A DNA stretch of 64,000 bases from the NCBI RefSeq assembly GCF_014947265.1, contig NZ_JADCNK010000004.1, forward strand, positions 1 to 64,000, written 5' to 3'. A model generated the notes under the pieces. That model was not told where the DNA came from. It did no database searches and was given only the letters and a program-made list of their open reading frames with translations. This document shows positions 17,161 to 25,390 of the stretch, piece after piece; the stretch's first letter is position 1, and every line of letters begins with the position of its first letter. The stretch comes from Pedobacter sp014947265 (GTDB lineage Bacteria > Bacteroidota > Bacteroidia > Sphingobacteriales > Sphingobacteriaceae). Made by a program: the position numbers and the translations under genes.

Positions 17161-17574
17161 ATGCCAACCATTCAACAATTAGTTAGAAAAGGTAGAGTAG
17201 CACTGGAGTTCAAGAGTAAGTCTCCAGCGTTGGACAGTTGTCCACAGCGAAGAGGTGTATGTACACGTGTGTACACCACTACCCCTAAAAAACCAAACTC
17301 AGCAATGCGTAAAGTAGCCCGTGTTCGTTTAACGAACGGTAAAGAGGTGAATGCTTACATTCCTGGAGAAGGTCACAACTTACAGGAGCACTCAATCGTA
17401 TTGATCCGTGGTGGTCGTGTTAAAGATTTACCAGGTGTACGTTACCACATCATCCGTGGTGCATTAGATACATCAGGTGTGGCTGGTCGTAACCAACGCC
17501 GTTCTAAATATGGTACTAAACGTCCTAAACCAGGACAGGTAGTTGCGGCACCAACAAAAGGTAAAAAGAAATAA
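17161..17574 (+). CDS. rpsL: 30S ribosomal protein S12
   Basis: 137 aa, first gene of the str operon. The decoding-centre motifs TPKKPNSAMRK and GGRVKDLPGVRYH carry Lys at the positions where streptomycin-resistance changes occur in other bacteria, so the sequence is the sensitive-type one. S12 sits at the A site of the 30S subunit and monitors codon-anticodon pairing. The basic C-terminus (TKGKKK) is typical. rpsG follows after 17 bases. Confidence 0.99.
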   Translation: MPTIQQLVRKGRVALEFKSKSPALDSCPQRRGVCTRVYTTTPKKPNSAMRKVARVRLTNGKEVNAYIPGEGHNLQEHSIVLIRGGRVKDLPGVRYHIIRGALDTSGVAGRNQRRSKYGTKRPKPGQVVAAPTKGKKK

Positions 17575-17591
17575 TCGGGAGGAAATAAGAA

Positions 17592-18059
17592 ATGAGAAAG
17601 TCAAAACCAAAAAAGAGAATTATTCTTCCTGATCCAAAATTTAATGATGTTCAGGTAACTCGTTTTGTAAATAATATGATGTACGATGGAAAAAAATCTA
17701 TCGCTTATTCAATTTTTTATGATGCTGTTGAAATTGCTGAGAAAAAAGCAGGTGAAAACGGTTTAGAGATATTCAAACGCGCATTAACTAACATTATGCC
17801 AGCTGTAGAGGTTAAATCTCGTCGTGTTGGTGGTGCTAACTTCCAGGTTCCAACTGAGGTTAGACCAGAGCGTAAAACAGCTTTAGGTATGAAATGGTTA
17901 ATTTTATACGCTCGTCGTCGTGGTGAAAAAACCATGAAAGAGAAATTAGCTGGTGAAATCGTAGCTGCTGCTAAAGGCGAAGGAGCTGCTGTTAAGAAGA
18001 AAGAAGATACGCACAAAATGGCTGAGGCTAACAAAGCGTTCTCTCACTTCAGGTTCTAA
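17592..18059 (+). CDS. rpsG: 30S ribosomal protein S7
   Basis: 155 aa, normal length for the short S7 form. It has the N-terminal basic arm (RKSKPKKRIILPDPKF) and the conserved GGANFQVPTEVRPERK block. S7 nucleates assembly of the 30S head on 16S rRNA. A GGGAGG at 17577-17582 precedes the ATG by 9 bases, an unusually good Shine-Dalgarno match here. It is followed by a 129-base gap with repeats before fusA. Confidence 0.99.
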   Translation: MRKSKPKKRIILPDPKFNDVQVTRFVNNMMYDGKKSIAYSIFYDAVEIAEKKAGENGLEIFKRALTNIMPAVEVKSRRVGGANFQVPTEVRPERKTALGMKWLILYARRRGEKTMKEKLAGEIVAAAKGEGAAVKKKEDTHKMAEANKAFSHFRF

Positions 18060-18082
18060 TTTAGGATTAACAGATTAGTAAG

Positions 18083-18176
18083 ATTACACAGATTTAATTA
18101 GAAGATTATACTGATTAGATAAATTGCACCGATTTGTTTTAACATAATCGGTGTAATCATTTAAAATCAGATAAAT
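18083..18176. repeat. GATTACACAGATTTAA repeat inside the str operon
   Basis: Plus-oriented GATTACACAGATTTAA near 18084, related ATTGCACCGATT at about 18124, and an inverted ATCGGTGTAATCATTTAAAATC around 18146-18170. The same words recur at 56272-56302. It lies between rpsG and fusA and can fold as a hairpin. Confidence 0.65.
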
Positions 18177-18188
18177 CAAAAACATAAC

Positions 18189-20303
18189 ATGGCAAGAGAT
18201 TTAAAATTTACAAGAAATATTGGAATCGCGGCTCACATTGATGCGGGTAAAACTACAACAACTGAGCGTATCCTTTATTATGCTGGTGTAAGTCATAAAA
18301 TTGGTGAAGTGCACGAAGGTGCTGCAACAATGGACTGGATGGCACAAGAGCAAGAGCGTGGTATTACCATTACTTCTGCTGCAACTACTGTTGATTGGAA
18401 TTACAGAGGTCAAAAGTATCACGTTAACGTGATTGATACTCCAGGTCACGTGGATTTTACCGTAGAGGTAAACCGTTCACTACGTGTACTAGATGGATTA
18501 GTATTCTTGTTTTCAGCTGTTGATGGTGTTGAGCCTCAATCAGAAACAAACTGGCGTTTAGCAAACAACTACAGTGTGCCTCGTATTGGTTTCGTTAATA
18601 AAATGGACCGTTCTGGAGCAGACTTTTTAAAAGTTGTTAAACAGGTTAAAGAAATGTTGGGTAGTAATGCAGTTCCATTACAATTACCTATCGGATCTGA
18701 AGATGGATTTAAAGGTGTGGTTGATTTGATCAACAACCGTGGTATCGTTTGGAATGAGCATGATAAAGGGATGACCTTTACTGAAGTGCCAATCCCAGAA
18801 GATATGATTGATGAGGTTGCGGAGTGGAGAGAGAAATTACTTGAATCGGTTGCTGATTATGATGAGTCGTTAATGGAGAAATTCTTCGAAGCGCCAGAAA
18901 CAATCACAGAACGCGAAGTTTTAGATGCTTTACGTGCAGCTGTTTTAGATGCTAAAATTGTACCTATGGTTTGTGGTTCATCTTTCAAAAATAAAGGTGT
19001 ACAAACGATGCTTGATTATGTGATGGAATTATTGCCTTCACCTATGGATAGTGAAGGTGTTATTGGTACAAACCCAGATACTAATGAGGAGGTTTTATTA
19101 AAACCAAGCATTAGTGAGCCATTTGCAGCTTTAGCTTTTAAAATTGCAACCGATCCATTCGTAGGGCGTTTATGTTTTATCCGTGTTTACTCGGGTAACT
19201 TAGAAGCAGGTTCTTACGTGTATAACTCTCGTTCAGAAAATAAAGAGCGTATTTCTCGTATCTTCCAAATGCATGCTAACAAGCAAAACCCTGTGCCAAA
19301 TGTGGCTGCTGGTGATATTGCTGCGGTAGTTGGCTTTAAAGATATCAAAACAGGTGATACGCTTTGTGATGAGAAAAACCCAATCGTTCTTGAGTCAATG
19401 GATTTCCCAGAACCAGTTATCGGTTTAGCTATTGAGCCTAAAACTCAGGCTGACGTTGATAAATTAGGTATTGGTTTAGGTAAATTAGCTGAAGAGGATC
19501 CTACATTTAGAGTTCAAACAGATCAGGAAACCGGTCAAACGGTTATCTCTGGTATGGGTGAGTTACACTTAGATATTTTAATTGACCGTTTAAAACGCGA
19601 ATTTAAAGTAGAGGTTAACCAAGGTGCACCACAGGTAGCTTACAAAGAAGCTATTTTAGGTTCAACAACACACCGCGAAACATACAAGAAACAATCAGGT
19701 GGTCGTGGTAAATTTGCTGATATTTCAGTAATTATCTCACCAATTGATGCTGATTTCGAAAAAGGTGGTTTACAGTTTGTAAACGAAATTACAGGTGGTT
19801 CAATTCCTCGTGAGTTTATCCCTTCAGTAGAAAAAGGTTTTGCTGCTTCTATGGCAAATGGTGTATTAGCTGGTTATCCACTTCCTGATATGAAAGTTCG
19901 TTTAACGGATGGTTCATTCCACGCGGTCGATTCAGATGCTTTATCATTTGAGCTTGCTGCTAAAATGGCATACCGTGAGGCTTTACCTAAATGTAAACCT
20001 ACTTTGATGGAGCCAATCATGAAAATCGAAATCTTAACCCCTGAAGAAAACATGGGTGACGTGATCGGTGATATGAACCGTCGTCGTGGTCAGTTATTAG
20101 GTATGGATACCCGTAACGGATCTCAGGTAATTAAAGCAACTGTGCCTCTTTCTGAAATGTTTGGTTATGTAACGCAGTTACGTACCATTACATCAGGCCG
20201 TGCAACTTCTACAATGGAATTTGACCACTATGAAGCTGCGCCTAAAAATGTACAGGATGAAGTAATTGCTAAATCTAAAGGCAGAATTAAATCTGAAGAC
20301 TAA
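18189..20303 (+). CDS. fusA: Elongation factor G
   Basis: 704 aa. The GTPase motifs are intact: AHIDAGKTTTTERI (P-loop), the switch region with RGITITSAATT, DTPGHVDF and NKMDR. Domains II-V follow, including the domain IV loop region and the C-terminal SGRATSTMEFDHYE. It drives GTP-dependent translocation on the ribosome. The position in the str operon and the full length indicate the housekeeping copy rather than a ribosome-recycling paralogue. Confidence 0.99.
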   Translation: MARDLKFTRNIGIAAHIDAGKTTTTERILYYAGVSHKIGEVHEGAATMDWMAQEQERGITITSAATTVDWNYRGQKYHVNVIDTPGHVDFTVEVNRSLRVLDGLVFLFSAVDGVEPQSETNWRLANNYSVPRIGFVNKMDRSGADFLKVVKQVKEMLGSNAVPLQLPIGSEDGFKGVVDLINNRGIVWNEHDKGMTFTEVPIPEDMIDEVAEWREKLLESVADYDESLMEKFFEAPETITEREVLDALRAAVLDAKIVPMVCGSSFKNKGVQTMLDYVMELLPSPMDSEGVIGTNPDTNEEVLLKPSISEPFAALAFKIATDPFVGRLCFIRVYSGNLEAGSYVYNSRSENKERISRIFQMHANKQNPVPNVAAGDIAAVVGFKDIKTGDTLCDEKNPIVLESMDFPEPVIGLAIEPKTQADVDKLGIGLGKLAEEDPTFRVQTDQETGQTVISGMGELHLDILIDRLKREFKVEVNQGAPQVAYKEAILGSTTHRETYKKQSGGRGKFADISVIISPIDADFEKGGLQFVNEITGGSIPREFIPSVEKGFAASMANGVLAGYPLPDMKVRLTDGSFHAVDSDALSFELAAKMAYREALPKCKPTLMEPIMKIEILTPEENMGDVIGDMNRRRGQLLGMDTRNGSQVIKATVPLSEMFGYVTQLRTITSGRATSTMEFDHYEAAPKNVQDEVIAKSKGRIKSED

Positions 20304-20326
20304 TTAGTATTAAGATAAAAGTATCA

Positions 20327-20357
20327 AGTATCAAGATGGATTATCAGTCTTGATACT
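20327..20357. repeat. AGTATCAAGA hairpin between fusA and rpsJ
   Basis: AGTATCAAGA (20327-20336) pairs perfectly with TCTTGATACT (20348-20357) around 11 bases; more AGTAT/ATACT words flank it. A second copy lies at 39601-39665, also in a ribosomal operon. Confidence 0.75.
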
Positions 20358-20440
20358 TAATACTAAATACTTGCTACTAAAAAGATAAATCCGGTTTCTG
20401 TTGTTAATAGCTCTAACAGGAAACCATAATTAAAAATAAG

Positions 20441-20746
20441 ATGAGCCAAAGAATCAGAATTAAATTAAAATCTTACGATTACAATTTAGTAGATAAATCT
20501 GCTGAGAAAATCGTAAAAACTGTTAAACCTACGGGTGCAGTGGTTAGTGGTCCGATTCCACTTCCTACAGAGAAAAAAATCTTTACTGTTTTACGTTCTC
20601 CACACGTAAACAAAAAAGCTAGAGAGCAATTCCAATTGTGCGCTTATAAACGTTTATTGGATATTTATAGCTCTAACTCTAAAACAGTTGATGCTTTAAT
20701 GAAACTTGAATTGCCTAGCGGTGTTGAAGTTGAAATCAAAGTTTAA
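20441..20746 (+). CDS. rpsJ: 30S ribosomal protein S10
   Basis: 101 aa. Typical S10: MSQRIRIKLKSYDYNLVD, GPIPLPTEKKIFTVLRSPHVNKKAREQF and LELPSGVEVEIKV. It is a 30S head protein and, in other bacteria, the NusE antitermination partner. Here it ends the str operon with a terminator and is separated from rplC by 12.4 kb, whereas the two are usually adjacent. Confidence 0.99.
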   Translation: MSQRIRIKLKSYDYNLVDKSAEKIVKTVKPTGAVVSGPIPLPTEKKIFTVLRSPHVNKKAREQFQLCAYKRLLDIYSSNSKTVDALMKLELPSGVEVEIKV

Positions 20747-20765
20747 TTGATTTTAAAAAGAACAG

Positions 20766-20798
20766 AAAAGGTCTCGATGCAAATCGAGGCCTTTTTTT
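20766..20798 (+). terminator. Rho-independent terminator of the str operon
   Basis: Stem AAAAGGTCTCGAT / ATCGAGGCCTTTT (one wobble), loop GCAA, then T-run. It lies 20 bases after the rpsJ stop. Confidence 0.92.
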
Positions 20799-20847
20799 AT
20801 GCAATGCAAATTCCAAAACAAAAGCTGTGCAGACTGGTTGTACTTAT

Positions 20848-21090
20848 ATGACTAGTAAGGATAAGGAACAAGAAGAATTACCAATTGAGGGACAGGATTT
20901 TGCCGACCCAAAGGAAGAACTAACAAATAAACCTTCTTCACATGGGGAAGTGGCCAATCAAAAAGGCGGTGATTTTTCAGAACTGGAAAAAAGTAGAATG
21001 GAAAATCCACCAAAACATCGTGATGAAAATGGATCAACTAAAGACGATTTGGATAGTAGTACAGAGATTGATCAAAGTGAGGGTGTATAG
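20848..21090 (+). CDS. Small hydrophilic, probably disordered protein
   Basis: 80 aa from the ATG at 20848; the open frame extends 7 codons upstream from a weaker start. The sequence is almost free of hydrophobic residues and rich in E, D, K, S, N and G (KDKEQEELPIEG, NPPKHRDENGSTKDD). No family recognised. The composition resembles stress-related hydrophilins, which is inference only. It is the first of four small genes between rpsJ and the GH63 gene. Confidence 0.6.
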   Translation: MTSKDKEQEELPIEGQDFADPKEELTNKPSSHGEVANQKGGDFSELEKSRMENPPKHRDENGSTKDDLDSSTEIDQSEGV

Positions 21091-21212
21091 TAACTGCAAT
21101 TGAATGGCGGATCGATAAGATGAGGTGGAAAGACTGGGCAATATATAATGGGATCTGTTAAACTTTTTTTATTGCACCAATGTTGTTAAAGGAGATTATC
21201 TACAAATAAAAA

Positions 21213-21494
21213 ATGGCTATGGAAAGTAACGAAAATAAAAATGTTGATCCTAATGCTGGGGTTAACCACAATGATGAGCACATAGAATGGGATAATGGAG
21301 AGGCTACTTACGGCCATAAACGCACTGATTTTAAACGTAAGGATGAACCAGAGGCATCACATTTATTGAAAACAGAAAATGATCCTAATCATACCGTAAA
21401 TGAAAATTTAAATAATTCGAATTTAAGTCAGGGTGAAGACATTGGAAACAGAAACAAGAATAATGAGAAGGGGTTAAGTGGGAAAGATTTATGA
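21213..21494 (+). CDS. Small hydrophilic Asn/Asp/Glu-rich protein
   Basis: 93 aa, ATG at 21213 (or 21219). Preceded by AAAGGAGATT at 21188-21197, a fair but distant Shine-Dalgarno. The composition is strongly polar with many Asn (VDPNAGVNHNDEHIEW, NENLNNSNLSQGEDIGN). No domain recognised; likely disordered. Same orientation as the preceding small gene and possibly related to it in function. Confidence 0.6.
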   Translation: MAMESNENKNVDPNAGVNHNDEHIEWDNGEATYGHKRTDFKRKDEPEASHLLKTENDPNHTVNENLNNSNLSQGEDIGNRNKNNEKGLSGKDL

Positions 21495-21897
21495 TTTAGT
21501 TATAAAGAGACTATTCTTATAGAATAATCCCTTTACAAGACTTATGCATTTTCCGGTAGATGGAATTTATTTAGGATTCGACAACTGTAATGCGTTAATT
21601 AAGTAGCAAATGCCCTTAAATAGTTAGTTAATGATTTTTTAATCTTTGTCGCGAATCCTACAGCATAGCAAATTTCAGGAACTTATAGTCAATTCACAAA
21701 GAATATGGTTTTAATATATTGATATATATCAATATTTTGCCGGTGTAATAGTTAACCCAAACTTGATTAATTAGCAGCCTTTAAGGTCTGGTAAATACTT
21801 TCATTTTCAGTAGTGACACTCACCCCTATGGTGCAACGGAAAGCTCCGTAGTAACCATGCCTTAAGCGGGGTATTTATTTGAGTGACAATCTAAACA
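21495..21897. other. 403-base gap between convergent small genes
   Basis: No protein gene is visible. The gap is large for convergent genes and contains the nested stem element at 21817-21885. It could hold a small RNA or simply the ends of two transcripts. Confidence 0.6.
21817..21885. other. Nested four-stem element, possible structured RNA
   Basis: Four helices nest in order: CACTC (21817-21821)/GAGTG (21881-21885), ACCCC (21822-21826)/GGGGT (21868-21872), ATGGT (21828-21832)/ACCAT (21854-21858) and ACGGA (21836-21840)/TCCGT (21845-21849), closed by an AAGC loop. Internal loops are asymmetric and partly A-rich. No known riboswitch or ribozyme family is recognised. No T-run follows on the plus strand, so it is not a plain terminator. 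It might instead be a mobile palindromic repeat. Confidence 0.5.
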
Positions 21898-22092
21898 TTA
21901 ATATAAATCGCTGGTTTGCCGATAATCCTGCTTTATTTTTGTGGCGTAATTATTAATTTCATCAACATATTCCGGAACTTTTTCCTTAAAGTCATCAATT
22001 AAAGATTTCCCATCAGTTGCACGCTTTTTTGTGGCGTATTTAAAACCGTATACTGCTGCTGCGCCTAAAATTGCATATTTTAATAATCCCAT
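21898..22092 (-). CDS. Small YtxH-like membrane-associated protein
   Basis: 64 aa. A short N-terminal hydrophobic segment (LLKYAILGAAAVYGF) is followed by a basic patch (KYATKKRATDGK) and an acidic amphipathic helix (IDDFKEKVPEYVDEI). The layout resembles YtxH-type proteins, though shorter. Its start lies 10 bases after the stop of the 22103-22465 gene, so the two form an operon. Function unknown. Confidence 0.65.
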   Translation of the reverse strand: MGLLKYAILGAAAVYGFKYATKKRATDGKSLIDDFKEKVPEYVDEINNYATKIKQDYRQTSDLY

Positions 22093-22102
22093 AACTGTCT
22101 CT

Positions 22103-22465
22103 TTATATTCCTGTATTTAATGCATGGTTTTCATCATCCTCATTGATGCCGGCATTTGCTTTAAAATCTTCAGATGAACTCCCGGTATGGCTTTCGGAAC
22201 TCTGTATGGTTGGGTTTTTATCAGCACTGTTATATGCATCATCGCTAAGCGAATCTTTACCCTGTGTACCAGAATTATCGAAACCATCTTTTGCTAAAGC
22301 ATTGCCTTTAATCAGTTCGCTTGGTTCTTTACCAAAAGCGGTTATAACATTGGTATCATTACCCTCTTCGTAAGCTTTCTGCACATCAGATTTTTCTTCT
22401 TTTCCACCATCTGGTCCTACGTAACCCTCAGTGTGTTCTTCCTTATTATAGATGCTCGTTTTCAT
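22103..22465 (-). CDS. Hydrophilic, probably disordered protein
   Basis: 120 aa, rich in D, E, N, S, G and K, with almost no hydrophobic core (YVGPDGGKEEKSDVQKAY, SSESHTGSSSEDFKANAG). No family is recognised. Operon with the YtxH-like gene downstream. Together with the two plus-strand small genes it forms a cluster of hydrophilic proteins, as in general-stress loci; this functional reading is inference. Confidence 0.65.
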   Translation of the reverse strand: MKTSIYNKEEHTEGYVGPDGGKEEKSDVQKAYEEGNDTNVITAFGKEPSELIKGNALAKDGFDNSGTQGKDSLSDDAYNSADKNPTIQSSESHTGSSSEDFKANAGINEDDENHALNTGI

Positions 22466-22656
22466 ATAAATAAATTAAATCTCATTTAAACAACGTTTCT
22501 GAAACCAAAAGGTTTGTATTTTATTATTGAGTTCGTGACTTAAAACTTAGAATATATTTACTTTAATCATGGATATTTAACTTCATATTAATAAGCTGAA
22601 AGCTAACTGGTAATTGGTATAGTTTTAGCAAGTGGACTATTAGCTAATATTGAAAT

Positions 22657-25266
22657 ATGAACAAGGCAGAGCAAAATCGGATTAATCAACAATATGCCAA
22701 TCAAAAAGCATGGCTTAAGTGGGGGCCATACCTTACTGAGCGACAGTGGGGAACTGTGAGGGAAGATTATAGCCCCAATGGAAATGCCTGGGATTTTACA
22801 ACGCATGATACAGCGAGGAGTAAAGCCTTTAGGTGGGGTGAGGAAGGATTAGCGGGCATAAGTGATGATCAGCAACTGCTTTGTGTAGGGTTAGCTTTAT
22901 GGAATGGCAAGGATGCTATTTTAAAAGAACGGCTTTTTGGTTTGAACAATTCAGAGGGTAATCATGGAGAAGATGTTAAAGAACTTTATTATTATTTGGA
23001 TAATACGCCCATGCATACCTATATGCAAATGTTGTATAAATACCCACAGTCTGCTTTCCCTTATGCTAAACTTGTAGATGAAAATGCCAAACGATCCAGA
23101 CAGGAACCCGAATTTGAATTGATGGATACAGGTATATTTGATGAAGATAAATATTTTGATGTTTTTATCAATTATGTAAAAAATGATGTGGATGATTTGC
23201 TCATTAATTACACCATTTTTAATAGAAGCAATGAAGATGCCAATCTTCATATTTTACCACAGTTATGGTACCGTAACAACTGGGGTTGGGATGGTGCTAC
23301 AGCTAAGCCTGCAATTAGCAGTATTGGACAAAATAAATTGCTTTTGCATTCAGAAAAGCTAGGTAAATTTTATTGTTATGCAGATGGTAAACCTGAATTT
23401 TTATTTACCGATAATGAAACCAATAATGAACGTTTATATCAATCAGCAAACGCATCAGATTTTGTAAAGGATGGTATAAACGACTATTTGATAAACGGGA
23501 ATAGAAAGGCCATAAATCCTGCCAAAACAGGAACCAAAGTCGCAGTTCATTATACCAAGCTCATTCCTGCAAAACAAAGCATCAGCATAAAATTAAGATT
23601 AAGCTGTAACCAGTTAGAAGCACCATTTGAAGATTATGATCAGATTTTTGAAGTGCGTAAAAAAGAAGCCAATGAGTTTTATGCAGATAAATACGCTGTG
23701 GATTGCAGTGATGAAGAAAAAATGCTGCAACGGCAAGCTTGGGCGGGTATTTTATGGAATAAGCAGTATTATAATTATGATGTAAATGCCTGGTTAAAGG
23801 GCGATGCGGGTTTACCTAAACCAGCACAAGAAAGAGCATGTGGTAGAAATTACCATTGGAGCCATTTTACGGCTAATGATATTATTTTAATGCCTGATAA
23901 GTGGGAATACCCTTGGTTTGCTGCCTGGGATCTTGCTTTTCATTGCATAGCGCTTGCGCCTGTAGATCCCGATTTTGCCAAACAGCAATTGCGATTGTTA
24001 TTAAACAATAGTTATATCCATCCAAACGGACAATTACCCGCATACGAATGGGATTTTACAGATGCAAATCCGCCGGTGCATGCATTGGCTTCTTACAAGG
24101 TTTACCTGGTAGATAAGAAAATAAAAGGAACCGGTGATTTAAAGTTTTTAGAAGAGGTATTTCAGCGCCTACTCCTCAACTTCACCTGGTGGGTTAACCA
24201 AAAAGATAGCGAGGGGAACAATATTTTTGAAGGTGGCTTTCTGGGGCTTGATAACATTGGGGTGTTTAACCGCAGTGAGCCCGTTCCCGGTGGTGGTTTT
24301 TTGGAGCAAGCTGATGGCACCAGCTGGATGGCTATGTACGCTTTGAATATGCTTCAAATAAGTATAGAACTAGCCTTACACGATCCGTTATATGAAGATA
24401 TGGCAATAAAATTTGCACAACATTTTTTATTTATTGCCGGATCAATTGATAATATGGGCGATCATCACATTGGATTATGGGATGATCATGATGGTTTTTA
24501 CTACGATTTATTACGTAATCCCAATGGAGATTGGGATCGGTTACGCCTTCGCTCTCTTGTCGGTTTGATCCCCATGTTCGCGGTAATCGTTTTTAGCGAT
24601 AAAGATTGGAAAGACTTGCCAAAACTTAGGTCTCATTTGGAGGCTTTTATGCTTCAACGACCTGATTTGGTACAGTTAGTGAGCCATTGGGCAGATAAAA
24701 GTGGAAATGATAAACACTTGTTTTCGCTTTTGCGTGGCCATAGGATGAAAATGCTTTTGCGCAGAATGTTGGATACTACCGAGTTCCTCTCTGATTTTGG
24801 TATTCGATCGGTTTCTAAAATTTATGAAACACAGCCTTTTAGTTACTGGTTAAATGGAAGTGATTATTCTGTAAAGTACACACCTGCAGAAAGTGATACA
24901 GGTATGTTTGGTGGAAACAGCAATTGGCGCGGACCAATTTGGATGCCTCTAAACTATTTATTAGTTGATGCCTTAAAACATTTTCACGAATACTATACAG
25001 ATGATTTTAGGGTAGAATATCCAACAGGTTCGAACGACTATTTCTCACTGAATGAAATTGCAGATTTGTTGAGCAAAAGGATGAAAAATTTATTCCTTAA
25101 AAATGATAAGGGTGAGCGTGCGGCATTTGGAGGCTATCCCAAATTAAATCACGACGAGCATTTTAAAGATTACATTTTATATTACGAGTACTTTAACGGT
25201 GACAATGGAAAAGGCCTGGGCGCTAGCCATCAAACCGGGTGGACTGCTTTGATTGCCCTTTTATAG
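22657..25266 (+). CDS. GH63-type glucosidase (MGH1-like)
   Basis: 869 aa, no signal peptide, so probably cytoplasmic. The N-terminal beta domain (LTERQWGTVREDYSPNGNAW) and the (alpha/alpha)6 barrel (YPWFAAWDLAFHCIALAP, YEWDFTDANPPVHA, SNWRGPIWMPLNYLLVDAL) match bacterial relatives of mannosyl-oligosaccharide glucosidase. Family enzymes hydrolyse alpha-glucosides with inversion, using two acidic residues; an Asp in AAWDLAFH and acidic residues in the later barrel are candidates. The bacterial substrate could be an alpha-glucoside such as glucosylglycerate or an oligosaccharide. The gene is monocistronic, with dgt 124 bases downstream. Confidence 0.88.
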   Translation: MNKAEQNRINQQYANQKAWLKWGPYLTERQWGTVREDYSPNGNAWDFTTHDTARSKAFRWGEEGLAGISDDQQLLCVGLALWNGKDAILKERLFGLNNSEGNHGEDVKELYYYLDNTPMHTYMQMLYKYPQSAFPYAKLVDENAKRSRQEPEFELMDTGIFDEDKYFDVFINYVKNDVDDLLINYTIFNRSNEDANLHILPQLWYRNNWGWDGATAKPAISSIGQNKLLLHSEKLGKFYCYADGKPEFLFTDNETNNERLYQSANASDFVKDGINDYLINGNRKAINPAKTGTKVAVHYTKLIPAKQSISIKLRLSCNQLEAPFEDYDQIFEVRKKEANEFYADKYAVDCSDEEKMLQRQAWAGILWNKQYYNYDVNAWLKGDAGLPKPAQERACGRNYHWSHFTANDIILMPDKWEYPWFAAWDLAFHCIALAPVDPDFAKQQLRLLLNNSYIHPNGQLPAYEWDFTDANPPVHALASYKVYLVDKKIKGTGDLKFLEEVFQRLLLNFTWWVNQKDSEGNNIFEGGFLGLDNIGVFNRSEPVPGGGFLEQADGTSWMAMYALNMLQISIELALHDPLYEDMAIKFAQHFLFIAGSIDNMGDHHIGLWDDHDGFYYDLLRNPNGDWDRLRLRSLVGLIPMFAVIVFSDKDWKDLPKLRSHLEAFMLQRPDLVQLVSHWADKSGNDKHLFSLLRGHRMKMLLRRMLDTTEFLSDFGIRSVSKIYETQPFSYWLNGSDYSVKYTPAESDTGMFGGNSNWRGPIWMPLNYLLVDALKHFHEYYTDDFRVEYPTGSNDYFSLNEIADLLSKRMKNLFLKNDKGERAAFGGYPKLNHDEHFKDYILYYEYFNGDNGKGLGASHQTGWTALIALL

Positions 25267-25390
25267 ACGTAAAAATTATTCATACCATGTATTACACTCG
25301 ATAGGCTTAAAAAATCAAAGGTTTTAAAAACGAATCTTTTTATTAAAGCAGCACCTGAATCATTAACTTCGCCCAAAATTAATTGAACGC

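Noticed and set aside
21811..21891. A known riboswitch (SAM, TPP, cobalamin or similar)
   Set aside because: None of the conserved cores of these classes is present and the element does not precede a gene.
20848..22465. A phage-defence or secretion locus from the small genes
   Set aside because: No nuclease, ATPase or effector-like partner is next to them; only hydrophilic composition is visible.
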